Below, piece by piece: positions 56,042 through 64,000 of a stretch of 64,000 nucleotides of DNA. The DNA is from Paenibacillus sp. Root444D2. GTDB taxonomy: Bacteria; Bacillota; Bacilli; Paenibacillales; NBRC-103111. The first letter of the stretch is position 1; each line of letters starts with the position of its first letter. Below the pieces are notes generated by a model. It was not told the origin of the DNA, did not search any database, and saw only the letters and a program-made list of their open reading frames with translations. The stretch is from assembly GCF_001426375.1 (NCBI RefSeq), contig NZ_LMEO01000002.1, positions 39,136 to 103,135 of the forward strand, given 5' to 3'. The position numbers and the translations under genes are program-made.

Positions 56042-56915
56042 ATGCATACAAAAAACCTGCAAGGTCGAGTTGCCTTGGTTACCGGTTCCAGTCGAGGCGG
56101 CGGCCGCGGCATTGCCTTAGCACTTGGGGAGGCTGGGGCCACTGTCTATGTGACTGGACGCAGTACGAGAACGAAGTCCACGAGAACAGATCTCACGGGT
56201 ACAATTGAAGATACCGCTGAAGCTGTTACACAGCGCGGTGGATTAGGAATCGCCGTTCGTTGTGACCATACCATCGATGCAGATGTCAAAACTTTGTACG
56301 AACGTATTCAACAAGAACAAGGAACGCTCGATGTTGTGGTCAATAATGCCTGGGGTGGTTACGAGAATTATTATGATGTCGATTTTTCTGTTCCCTTTTG
56401 GGAGCAGCCGATGACGCGCTGGGACAAAATGTTCGAGGCAGGACTGCGTGCTCAGATGGTTTCAAGCCGGTATGCAATGTCTACCTTTTTTCTCGAACAA
56501 AATCGCGGTCTTTTGATTAACACAGGCGTCTACTCTGACATTGGCGGCGACTACCCTATCAACGTTTTTTATGACACAAGTGAAACGAGCGGTTGCGAAT
56601 ATGACGCGCGCCATGTCTCAAAATCTGAAAGCAAACCATATCGATGTAACCGCGCTTACTTTAGCACCAGGCTGGATGCGAACGGAAGCCGTTTATAAGC
56701 ATTATGGTTTAGAACCAGGTGATCCTGATTTCATGAAAGTCGAAGCACTTCATACGACGGAATCTGTGGAATATATCGGTCGCGCAGTTGTCGCTTTAGC
56801 ATCCGATCCTCTTGTAAGTATAAAGGCAGGTCAGCTTCTCGAGGTAGGTACCCTAGCGGAGCAGTATGGCTTCACGGATATCGATGGCAGACGGTTGCCT
56901 CCGTTCCGGGTTTAA
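56042..56915 (+). pseudogene. SDR family oxidoreductase, frameshifted
   Basis: Two overlapping frames together give a full SDR of about 290 residues. Frame 1 (56042-56698) carries the cofactor motif VTGSSRGGGRGIALALGEAGA, NNAWGG, and runs to INVFYDT at 56578. Frame 2, entered near 56580, continues VKRAVANMTRAMSQNL to the end at 56915 (LAPGWMRTEAV, ASDPLVSIKAGQLLEVG). Dropping one base of ACAAG (56576-56580) restores YDTVK, the catalytic YxxxK motif. The shift therefore breaks the active site itself. Either a young pseudogene or a sequencing error. An AAGGAGG site precedes the ATG. Confidence 0.85.
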
Positions 56916-56930
56916 GCTATGCAAATGTGA

Positions 56931-57371
56931 TTATTTCATAAACCATTTTTGAATAAAATTCGGCGGTTGGATGCGGCAGTTGTGAAAAGCTGCAATTTTC
57001 CAATCGCCTTTTTCTTTGACAATCACATTCGTATTGATAGAATCCCTGTTCTTTGGCGCTTTTTTCTGCCATCTGAGTTTAACAGCACCAACACAATGAG
57101 CAATAGCCAGCTCGGGAGATAGGAATCGAACCTGTATGGAACCGCCATTCATCATCGACGAGCCTCTCAACACACCTTCAAACAGCTTCTGATGAATATC
57201 CGCAATATCTTGTCGCCCCTTGATATGTTGTCCGTTGAAGGTCACATAGTCCGCATCTTCAGTAAAACATAAGCCAAACGCCTGCCCATTATGCTCATTC
57301 CAAGCTTTGCCAAGCGACTCGAAAATGGCGAGTATCGCTTTCGTGTCTTCTTCTTTTATATCCACCATCAT
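56931..57371 (-). CDS. SgcJ/EcaC-type NTF2-like protein
   Basis: 146 residues from the ATG at 57371, 9 bases after GAGG; an ATG at 57380 abuts that site. A DUF4440/SnoaL-like fold: ILAIFESLGKAWNEHNGQAFGLCFTEDADYVTFNGQHIKGRQDI and IVKEKGDWKIAAFHNCRI. Members are cone-shaped-barrel enzymes or ligand-binding proteins of unclear role. Converges on the SDR gene with only 15 bases between. Confidence 0.85.
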   Translation of the reverse strand: MMVDIKEEDTKAILAIFESLGKAWNEHNGQAFGLCFTEDADYVTFNGQHIKGRQDIADIHQKLFEGVLRGSSMMNGGSIQVRFLSPELAIAHCVGAVKLRWQKKAPKNRDSINTNVIVKEKGDWKIAAFHNCRIQPPNFIQKWFMK

Positions 57372-57642
57372 TAGTCTCATCCTCTCTTTTCACGTTTTAC
57401 CAAACGCTTGCACTTCGAAGGAACCTCCACTCTTTCAATTTTGACATAACCATCTCTTAAAGGAATCGCTCTAGAGTATGAAAAAATCCCCGTCCACAGA
57501 CCGATTACTTACCAAATTGATTAAAATTCCACAGATCATTCTAACCTTTTGACCTCTGAATGCATACGATATATAAATAAAACTTATCCATTCCCCAATA
57601 ATAAATGATAAAAAGATAGCATTAGCCTAGGAGGCGGAAACC

Positions 57643-58134
57643 ATGACATTATTAAGAGCAATTGAGCAGACATTCTGTAAATTGCAAGAACCCACCTTAG
57701 AACAACTGAAAGTAGCCCTACAATCCTTAGACAACTTACTTCATGAGGTGCCTGTATATAAAACAGAGCCCAAACAACTACCTTATGGTCGGAATGTCGT
57801 TTATAGCACGAAAGATCTCGAAGTTATTGTGATTCACATACCTGCTTCGGAGGCAACCGCGATTCATAACCATGGCTCGTCCATCGGCTCCGCTTGTTTA
57901 GTTGAGGGAACGTTAGTCAATACCAAGTATCGATTGGATTCAGAAGGTTATCCCGTCGCCCAAACAGATGACTATATTGGGTCAGGTGAATATTTTGAAG
58001 CACCTTGCCAGCAAATTCATCAGTTAAGCAATCCTTTCCACGAGCCTGCTGTTTCCATTCATGTATATAGCCCGCCTCTCCGGGGTGTAACACGCTACTT
58101 ACCTTACAGCGAAATTTTGGATTATGTCATCTAA
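57643..58134 (+). CDS. Cysteine dioxygenase family protein (cupin)
   Basis: 163 residues. The iron ligands His75, His77 (AIHNHGSS) and His126 (QIHQLSN) fit type I cysteine dioxygenase, and VSIHVYSPPLRGVTRY near the C-terminus is typical. Family members oxidise cysteine or related thiols to sulfinic acids; bacterial ones may prefer 3-mercaptopropionate. A strong AGGAGG site precedes the ATG. Monocistronic, ended by a shared terminator. Confidence 0.88.
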   Translation: MTLLRAIEQTFCKLQEPTLEQLKVALQSLDNLLHEVPVYKTEPKQLPYGRNVVYSTKDLEVIVIHIPASEATAIHNHGSSIGSACLVEGTLVNTKYRLDSEGYPVAQTDDYIGSGEYFEAPCQQIHQLSNPFHEPAVSIHVYSPPLRGVTRYLPYSEILDYVI

Positions 58135-58138
58135 AAAA

Positions 58139-58180
58139 AGCCCCCTGTAACACGTCAATCGACGTTCTCACAGGGGGCTT
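58139..58180. terminator. Bidirectional terminator between cupin gene and glyQS
   Basis: AAGCCCCCTGT pairs with ACAGGGGGCTT across 20 bases, with A runs before it and TTT after. It can end both converging genes. Confidence 0.88.
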
Positions 58181-58194
58181 GGTTTAAATTGGTA

Positions 58195-59577
58195 TTAGAA
58201 TTGAAGTGAATTCTCAATGAATGCTTTCAATTCAGAAATTGGTATTCGTTTTTGTTCCATGGTATCACGGTCACGCACCGTTACTTGACCATCTGTTTCG
58301 GACTCAAAGTCGTATGTGATACAGAACGGTGTACCGATTTCATCATGACGGCGGTATCTCTTACCAATAGAACCCGTATCATCATAATCCACCATGAAAT
58401 GCTTCGCTAGATCGGCGAATACAGCCTGCGCGCCTTCATTCAACTTTTTGGAAAGCGGGAAAATAGCTGCTTTAATCGGTGCCAGTGCAGGATGGAAATG
58501 CAGAACTGTACGACTGTCGTCACCTTCCAGCTTTTGCTCTTCGAAAGCATCGATCAGAAGCGCTAACGTAACGCGGTCTGCTCCTAGGGAAGGCTCGATG
58601 CAGTATGGAATGTAACGCTCGTTTGTTTCTGGATCAATATAGTTGAAGTCCGCACCAGAGTGCTCCATATGCTGCTTCAAGTCAAAATCTGTACGATCCG
58701 CGATACCCCATAACTCGCCCCAGCCGAACGGGAATTTGTACTCGATATCCGTCGTCGCATTGCTGTAGTGGGACAACTCATCGTCGTTGTGATCGCGAAG
58801 GCGAAGGTTATCCGCTTTGGCACCTAGGGACAACAGCCAATTATGGCAGAAGCTTCTCCAGTATTCGAACCATTTCATGTCCTCGCCGGGCTTACAGAAA
58901 AACTCAAGCTCCATTTGTTCAAATTCACGAGTACGGAATGTAAAGTTACCAGGTGTGATTTCATTACGGAAGCTTTTACCGATTTGGCCGATTCCGAATG
59001 GCATCTTTTTGCGCATCGTGCGTTGAACGTTCTTGAAATTGACGAAAATCCCTTGTGCAGTTTCCGGACGCAAGTAAACGACGTTAGAGCTAGCTTCCGT
59101 TACGCCTTGGAAGGTTTTGAACATCAGATTGAACTGACGAATTTCCGTGAAATCCTTGCTGCCGCAATCCGGACATACGATGTTGTGCTCTACGATAAGC
59201 TTCATCATATCGTCAAACGTCATGCCATCAACGATGATTTCGATATCTTTCTCCGCCAGTTTATTTTCAATCAATTTATCCGCACGGTGACGAGCTTTAC
59301 AGCTTTTGCAATCGATCATTGGATCGTTGAAATTACCTACGTGACCGGATGCTACCCAAGCTTGCGGGTTCATCAGAATTGCTGCGTCAAGACCCACGTT
59401 ATAGGGGGATTCTTGAATAAATTTTTTCCACCAAGCACGCTTGATGTTGTTTTTCAGCTCGACACCAAGCGGACCGTAATCCCATGTGTTAGCCAAACCG
59501 CCATACACCTCTGAACCTGGGAATACAAAACCTCTGTGCTTCGCTAATGCTACAACTTGATCCATAGTAACGCTCAT
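58195..59577 (-). CDS. glyQS: Glycyl-tRNA synthetase, single-chain (alpha2) type
   Basis: 460 residues of the class II homodimeric Gly[28 protein letters not shown] at the start, Zn-finger-like Cys pairs CKSCKARH and CPDCGSKD, motif 2 region [17 protein letters not shown] and the C-terminal anticodon-binding domain ([12 protein letters not shown]). Charges tRNA-Gly. Many Bacillota carry the alpha2beta2 GlyQ/GlyS enzyme instead; this is the other lineage. Controlled by a glycine T-box leader. Confidence 0.96.
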   Translation of the reverse strand: MSVTMDQVVALAKHRGFVFPGSEVYGGLANTWDYGPLGVELKNNIKRAWWKKFIQESPYNVGLDAAILMNPQAWVASGHVGNFNDPMIDCKSCKARHRADKLIENKLAEKDIEIIVDGMTFDDMMKLIVEHNIVCPDCGSKDFTEIRQFNLMFKTFQGVTEASSNVVYLRPETAQGIFVNFKNVQRTMRKKMPFGIGQIGKSFRNEITPGNFTFRTREFEQMELEFFCKPGEDMKWFEYWRSFCHNWLLSLGAKADNLRLRDHNDDELSHYSNATTDIEYKFPFGWGELWGIADRTDFDLKQHMEHSGADFNYIDPETNERYIPYCIEPSLGADRVTLALLIDAFEEQKLEGDDSRTVLHFHPALAPIKAAIFPLSKKLNEGAQAVFADLAKHFMVDYDDTGSIGKRYRRHDEIGTPFCITYDFESETDGQVTVRDRDTMEQKRIPISELKAFIENSLQF

Positions 59578-59644
59578 TGTTCGTTCGCTCCTTCAGCTTC
59601 TCGTTTATAGGTCAATGACCTTTGACGACCATTTGGATATGAGC

Positions 59645-59866
59645 AGACGCCAAAAAAGCTCAACATCCAAAGGCATCAAATAATGCCTAGGGACGAGAGC
59701 CTTACGCACCCGCGGTTCCACCCTAGTTGATACACTCGTAAAGCAGCGTATCCCCTTTATCGTATTGGCTCCGGATAGCCTTTTCCTTGAGCTTCAATCT
59801 GGGCTTTCACCGTCCCCAGCTCGCTGAACTTGAAGTTGTTCAAGTACTATTCATCCTTCACAGCCA
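59645..59866 (-). promoter_or_regulatory. Glycine T-box leader of glyQS
   Basis: Read on the minus strand, the T-box sequence AGGGTGGAACCGCGGG lies at 59724-59709. Stem I is built on GGCT/AGCC and GGAT/ATCC, with a specifier loop holding AGTA on one side and GAAAAGGCT on the other. The specifier GGC (59780-59778) is a glycine codon. GGTGAAAGCCCAG follows the usual stem I pattern. A terminator stem (GGCTC...GAGC, inner GGCAT/ATGCC, then TTTTTT) ends near 59645. Uncharged tRNA-Gly should promote read-through. Confidence 0.92.
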
Positions 59867-59889
59867 CAATTGATCATTCAATTGGCTTT

Positions 59890-59918
59890 AGTTTACAGAA
59901 AAACCGACAAAAAATCAA
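59890..59918 (-). promoter_or_regulatory. Sigma-A promoter of the glyQS T-box
   Basis: TTGATT (59918-59913), a 17-base spacer and TAAACT (59895-59890), about 25 bases before the start of stem I. Confidence 0.6.
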
Positions 59919-59945
59919 ATAGGTGCAGGTATATTTTATTTTAGA

Positions 59946-60746
59946 CTAATACAAATGTGGACGGCGGTCTTCAAAGACCGGAATTTTAGCGCGAACACGT
60001 ACAACCTCTGTCAGGTCGATGGTTGCATGCAAAATCGCTTCGCTCTCATCGCCTTCCACCAACACTTCGCCCCAAGGATCAATAACCATCGAGTGCCCAA
60101 AGAAATCCGTCGTTCCACTAGTCCCAACACGATTACAGGAAACGACATACATCTGATTCTCAATGGCTCTGGCCATGAGCAGCGTACGCCAGTGGTGCAA
60201 ACGCGGGTGCGGCCATTCCGCAGGTACGAACAAAATCCTTGCTCCATCCAGCGCTAATTTGCGCGCAAGCTCAGGGAAACGAATGTCATAGCATATCATC
60301 GCGCCAGCCGGAACGCCTTCAAGCTCAAATCGGCCAAGCTGATCACCGCTATGTAGAAACTTTTCCTCGTCCATAAGCCGGAATAAGTGGATTTTGGAAT
60401 ACTCGGCTGTTTCCGCGCCTTCGCGATCAAACGCATAAATCGTGTTCAGAACACGATCGTCTCTTTTATCAGCAATGGATCCGCCGATGATATTGACACG
60501 ATGAGCCCGGGCAAAATCACTCAAAAAGGCTTTCGTCCTAACACCGTTAGAATCAGCCAACTGCTGAATCTCAGTTAAGGCGTAACCTGTATTCCACATC
60601 TCTGGAAATACGATCACATCAGGCTTTTGATCTCCACTCACCGCTTGATGCAGAAGCTTCTCCAATTGAGCAAAGTTCGTATCGGGTTCACCGATCTGAA
60701 TATCCATTTGAATTAGTGCAATGTGAAGTAATTGTGATTCGGACAT
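59946..60746 (-). CDS. Carbon-nitrogen family hydrolase (nitrilase superfamily, omega-amidase-like)
   Basis: 266 residues. The catalytic triad Glu49 (VFPEMWNTG), Lys118 (YSKIHLF) and Cys152 (MICYDIRFPELAR) is intact. The group includes B. subtilis YkrU (MtnU) and YafV, omega-amidases that hydrolyse 2-oxo-glutaramate-type amides formed by glutamine transaminases. mtnE, such a transaminase of methionine salvage, lies 760 bases away on the other strand, which supports a paired role. Cytoplasmic; monocistronic. Confidence 0.88.
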   Translation of the reverse strand: MSESQLLHIALIQMDIQIGEPDTNFAQLEKLLHQAVSGDQKPDVIVFPEMWNTGYALTEIQQLADSNGVRTKAFLSDFARAHRVNIIGGSIADKRDDRVLNTIYAFDREGAETAEYSKIHLFRLMDEEKFLHSGDQLGRFELEGVPAGAMICYDIRFPELARKLALDGARILFVPAEWPHPRLHHWRTLLMARAIENQMYVVSCNRVGTSGTTDFFGHSMVIDPWGEVLVEGDESEAILHATIDLTEVVRVRAKIPVFEDRRPHLY

Positions 60747-60798
60747 ACTAAGATGACTCCTTTCGGGCGGCAGATTACCAATATCTCTCTATAGTAGT

Positions 60799-61353
60799 CT
60801 AATTTAAGTTTGAACTCAATGGAACTCCTGAAGGTTTGAACGCTTTGGACTGTCCTCTTGCTATACTTAAAGTCTCCCAATGATGATTGGCCCAATGCTC
60901 ACTGAGCAGAACGATTTGCCCCACATGGTAGCCATAATGAGACACTTGTCGCTGAATAGCTTGAAGCACAGAATGCCCTTCTCCTCTAATTTGGACGGTC
61001 CTAAGAACATCATCCGGAGTGAGTGCATGCAGTGTATCAAACAGAACCTTCCAGCCTTCCTCCCATAAGGAAATAAGCTCTTCCCGTGTGTATTGGCTGC
61101 TTTCAAATTCACCGTCACGCTGGCGCGTTTCCTTTTCCCCATCCGTTGTTAAAAAATCTGTCCACCGTGACAACATGTTCCCATGCATGTGCTTAATCAA
61201 CAATTCTAACGAATTCGACTCTTCATCTAACGTTAGATAAAAATGAGCATCTTCCGTTTGCGCGAAAGCTTTATCCGCCAACTTCTTCATATTTTCAAAT
61301 GCACGTATGGATTCCTGCAAAAAAACTTGTGCCACTAATGTGTTGTCCGACAT
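60799..61353 (-). CDS. DUF1572/DinB-like protein
   Basis: 184 residues from the ATG at 61353 (AAAGG about 11 bases upstream; frame open four codons further). DinB-type four-helix bundle with candidate metal ligands in LLIKHMHGNMLSRW and VSHYGYHVGQIVLL. Function unknown. It is a different subgroup from the DinB protein at 15196. It sits between the nitrilase-family gene and the divergent mtnE. Confidence 0.82.
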   Translation of the reverse strand: MSDNTLVAQVFLQESIRAFENMKKLADKAFAQTEDAHFYLTLDEESNSLELLIKHMHGNMLSRWTDFLTTDGEKETRQRDGEFESSQYTREELISLWEEGWKVLFDTLHALTPDDVLRTVQIRGEGHSVLQAIQRQVSHYGYHVGQIVLLSEHWANHHWETLSIARGQSKAFKPSGVPLSSNLN

Positions 61354-61507
61354 GGTCTTCAGCACCTTTCCGTCACTAATGAACTAACTTTATGATATTG
61401 ACCGTTCGATGTAAAATCGATTATTTTCATCACTATGAAAAAAAGATTAATCATGTTACATTAAGGTTATTAATTAAAATCCCGACCTCCGGAGTGTGAA
61501 TTAAATC

Positions 61508-62710
61508 GTGACAAAAACATCCCAAACTACAAGCCCATTTACGATACAGCCTGCTGAACGTATGAATGGACTTCCAACCCAATTTTTTGCAACACTCGTA
61601 CGCAAAGCAAATGAGCAAATTGCTGCGGGTCATGACGTCATTAATCTCGGCCAAGGGAATCCTGACCGCCCTACGCCTCCGCATATCGTGTCATCCATAC
61701 AAGAAGCGGCTGCTAATCCGTTGTATCATAAATATCCGCCCTTCAGCGGATTTCCATTTTTGAAACAAGCCATTGCTCAAAGGTATAAGGAGGATCACAA
61801 CGTAGATCTGGATCCCGAAACGGAAGTAGCGATTCTTTTTGGGGGTAAAACAGGACTGATTGAGATAGCTCAATGTTTACTAAATCCCGGCGATGTTTGT
61901 CTGGTTCCTGATCCTGGCTACCCGGATTATTGGTCCGGGGTTGCTCTTGCCGGCGCCGAAATGGCTTTCATGCCTCTGCGTGAAGAAAACAACTTTCTGC
62001 CTGACTACTCACAGCTCAAAGAATCCGATTTGAACCGCGCGAAGCTGATGTTCATTAATTATCCGAACAACCCGACAGGCGCTACGGCTCCTGCTTCCTT
62101 TTATGAAGAAACGGTCGAATTCGCGCACCGGCATGGTGTTGTCGTCGCAAGTGATTTCGCCTATGGTGCGATAGGCTTTGACGGTCAGAAGCCGGTTAGC
62201 TTTCTGCAGACACCAGGCGCCAAAGAAGTGGGTATCGAGTTCTATACCCTCTCCAAAACGTACAACATGGCTGGATGGCGTGTTGGTTTTGCCCTAGGGA
62301 ACCGAGAAGTTATCCGCCTTATTAACTTGATGCAGGATCATTACTACTGCTCGCTGTTCGGCGGTATCCAAGCGGCAGCCGCAACAGCTCTCACAGCCTC
62401 GCAAGATTGTGTAACTGAGCTGCGTGATGTTTACGAGAGCCGCCGCAATGCCCTTTATGCAGCTCTTTCCAATATCGGTTGGCATGCACGCCCTTCACAG
62501 GGTTCTTTCTTCTCTTGGCTGCCCGTTCCAAAAGGACACACCTCACAGAGTCTTGCCGATTTGCTTCTGCAAGAAGCGAAGGTTGTCGTCGCACCAGGCG
62601 TTGGCTTTGGAACGCACGGAGAAGGCTATGTAAGGCTTGGCCTCTTATCCTCTGAAGAACGATTAGCAGAAGCCGTGCAACGAATCGGTAAGCTGAATCT
62701 ATTTGGATAA
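61508..62710 (+). CDS. mtnE: Methionine salvage aminotransferase
   Basis: 400 residues from a GTG at 61508 (GGAG 13 bases upstream, rather far; ATG at 61562 would cut the N-terminus). Close to B. subtilis MtnE (YkrV) throughout: LPTQFFATLVRKANEQIAAGHDVINLGQGNPD, NYPNNPTGA, the PLP Lys in TLSKTYNMAGWRVGFA, and EGYVRLGLLSSEERLAEA. It transaminates 2-oxo-4-methylthiobutyrate to methionine, usually with glutamine. No SAM riboswitch was seen before it, and no other mtn gene is in the window. Confidence 0.93.
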   Translation: MTKTSQTTSPFTIQPAERMNGLPTQFFATLVRKANEQIAAGHDVINLGQGNPDRPTPPHIVSSIQEAAANPLYHKYPPFSGFPFLKQAIAQRYKEDHNVDLDPETEVAILFGGKTGLIEIAQCLLNPGDVCLVPDPGYPDYWSGVALAGAEMAFMPLREENNFLPDYSQLKESDLNRAKLMFINYPNNPTGATAPASFYEETVEFAHRHGVVVASDFAYGAIGFDGQKPVSFLQTPGAKEVGIEFYTLSKTYNMAGWRVGFALGNREVIRLINLMQDHYYCSLFGGIQAAAATALTASQDCVTELRDVYESRRNALYAALSNIGWHARPSQGSFFSWLPVPKGHTSQSLADLLLQEAKVVVAPGVGFGTHGEGYVRLGLLSSEERLAEAVQRIGKLNLFG

Positions 62711-62734
62711 GCAGAAAATATAGAGGCTTCTGCT
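62710..62734 (+). terminator. Weak terminator after mtnE
   Basis: AGCAGAA-N11-TTCTGCT overlaps the mtnE stop codon and is followed by ACTTT. A modest stem. Confidence 0.45.
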
Positions 62735-62736
62735 AC

Positions 62737-62766
62737 TTTACAAACGCTTGTGCAGCGTGCTATTCT
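62737..62766 (+). promoter_or_regulatory. Promoter of the proline T-box
   Basis: TTTACA (62737-62742), an 18-base spacer and TATTCT (62761-62766), upstream of the proB leader. Confidence 0.5.
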
Positions 62767-62808
62767 AGATAGAATCAAAAAAGGAAGTCCTCAAAAACTT
62801 CTATATCG

Positions 62809-63060
62809 CAACGTTATGATGGGAATAGTAGGAACCGTTAAGCACGTAACCAGAGAGTAAGCTCCATAGTCTGAGAGAGCTTGCCGTGAACCGACTCCGA
62901 ACCCGCCCCTGAACAGTCAACGATGAGTTGAACAGTGCCCTGCTGTTATTTAGGGAATCTAGAGTTGGGTGCAGCCGCTATCGGTGTGCGCCAATCTAAG
63001 GTGGTACCGCGGAAGCTACAGACTTTCGTCCTTATGTGTTGAGGACGGGAGTCTTTTTTG
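62809..63060 (+). promoter_or_regulatory. Proline T-box leader of proB
   Basis: The T-box sequence AAGGTGGTACCGCGG is at 62998-63012. Stem I has AGTA (62827-62830) facing GAA (62899-62901) in the specifier loop, closed by GGA/TCC and GGG/CCC, which places the specifier at CCC (62902-62904), a proline codon. The terminator AGACT-TT-CGTCCT, loop, AGGACG-GG-AGTCT and TTTTTT is at 63020-63059. Uncharged tRNA-Pro should relieve termination and turn on proline synthesis. Confidence 0.92.
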
Positions 63061-63096
63061 TATCTACATACATGTAAATCAAAGGATGGGATCGAT

Positions 63097-64000
<904 letters not shown>

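Noticed and set aside
58843..59514. 223-codon plus-strand frame opposite glyQS
   Set aside because: Complete overlap with a highly conserved synthetase and no protein features of its own.
61366..61507. SAM riboswitch upstream of mtnE
   Set aside because: The gap is only about 140 bases and shows none of the S-box stems or a leader terminator.

Overview
The window looks like a chromosome segment from a Paenibacillus-type member of the Bacillota. Signs of this are strong AGGAGG-type ribosome binding sites, T-box leaders, a YesM/YesN two-component pair with a CUT1 sugar ABC transporter, Bacillus-style glycogen genes, topoisomerase IV genes, a DynA-type tandem dynamin, sporulation/cell-wall proteins with copper-amine-oxidase-like stalk domains, and an S-layer homology protein. 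Most genes are on the minus strand. No phage, insertion sequence, tRNA, rRNA or CRISPR array was seen.

Region 1 (1-15 kb). Positions 1-419 hold an array of GC-clamped hairpin repeats. A ten-gene minus-strand locus follows, in transcription order: sensor kinase (14956), a promoter with an overlapping cre box (about 13045-13079), solute-binding lipoprotein, two permeases, AraC-type response regulator, GH127-like glycosidase, Asp/Glu-racemase-like protein, RuBisCO-like protein (RLP), DUF1537 acid-sugar kinase and GH95 glycosidase. The kinase plus RLP pair is the hallmark of 3-oxo-isoapionate (D-apiose/apionate) catabolism. With GH127 and GH95 enzymes it suggests uptake and breakdown of a branched plant-wall glycan such as a rhamnogalacturonan-II side chain. 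The usual lactonase and dehydrogenases are absent, so the pathway is probably a variant or is completed elsewhere. The kinase carries an odd (Gln-Glu)n leader encoded by a hexanucleotide microsatellite.

Region 2 (15-28 kb). DinB and VOC proteins, cardiolipin synthase, the glycogen operon glgB-glgC-glgD-glgA, a secreted PPIC foldase, an SAM methyltransferase with a coupled RluA-type pseudouridine synthase, and a MarR regulator. A 700-base gap with small hairpins follows.

Region 3 (28-41 kb). parE-parC lie downstream of an SGNH hydrolase and an ABC-2 transporter. A 114-bp tandem hairpin repeat (36.15-36.95 kb) and a cluster of mutually exclusive hairpins separate these from a heterodimeric ABC exporter with one degenerate ATP site.

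Region 4 (41-64 kb). Tandem dynamin, endonuclease III, a sporulation/cell-wall group (stalk-AMIN-amidase, GerMN lipoprotein, SLH protein), leuC-leuD with a LysR regulator, a WYL regulator, an SDR gene frameshifted inside its YxxxK motif, a cysteine-dioxygenase-like cupin, glyQS under a glycine T-box (specifier GGC), a nitrilase-family amidase, a second DinB protein, mtnE, and proB (cut by the window end) under a proline T-box.
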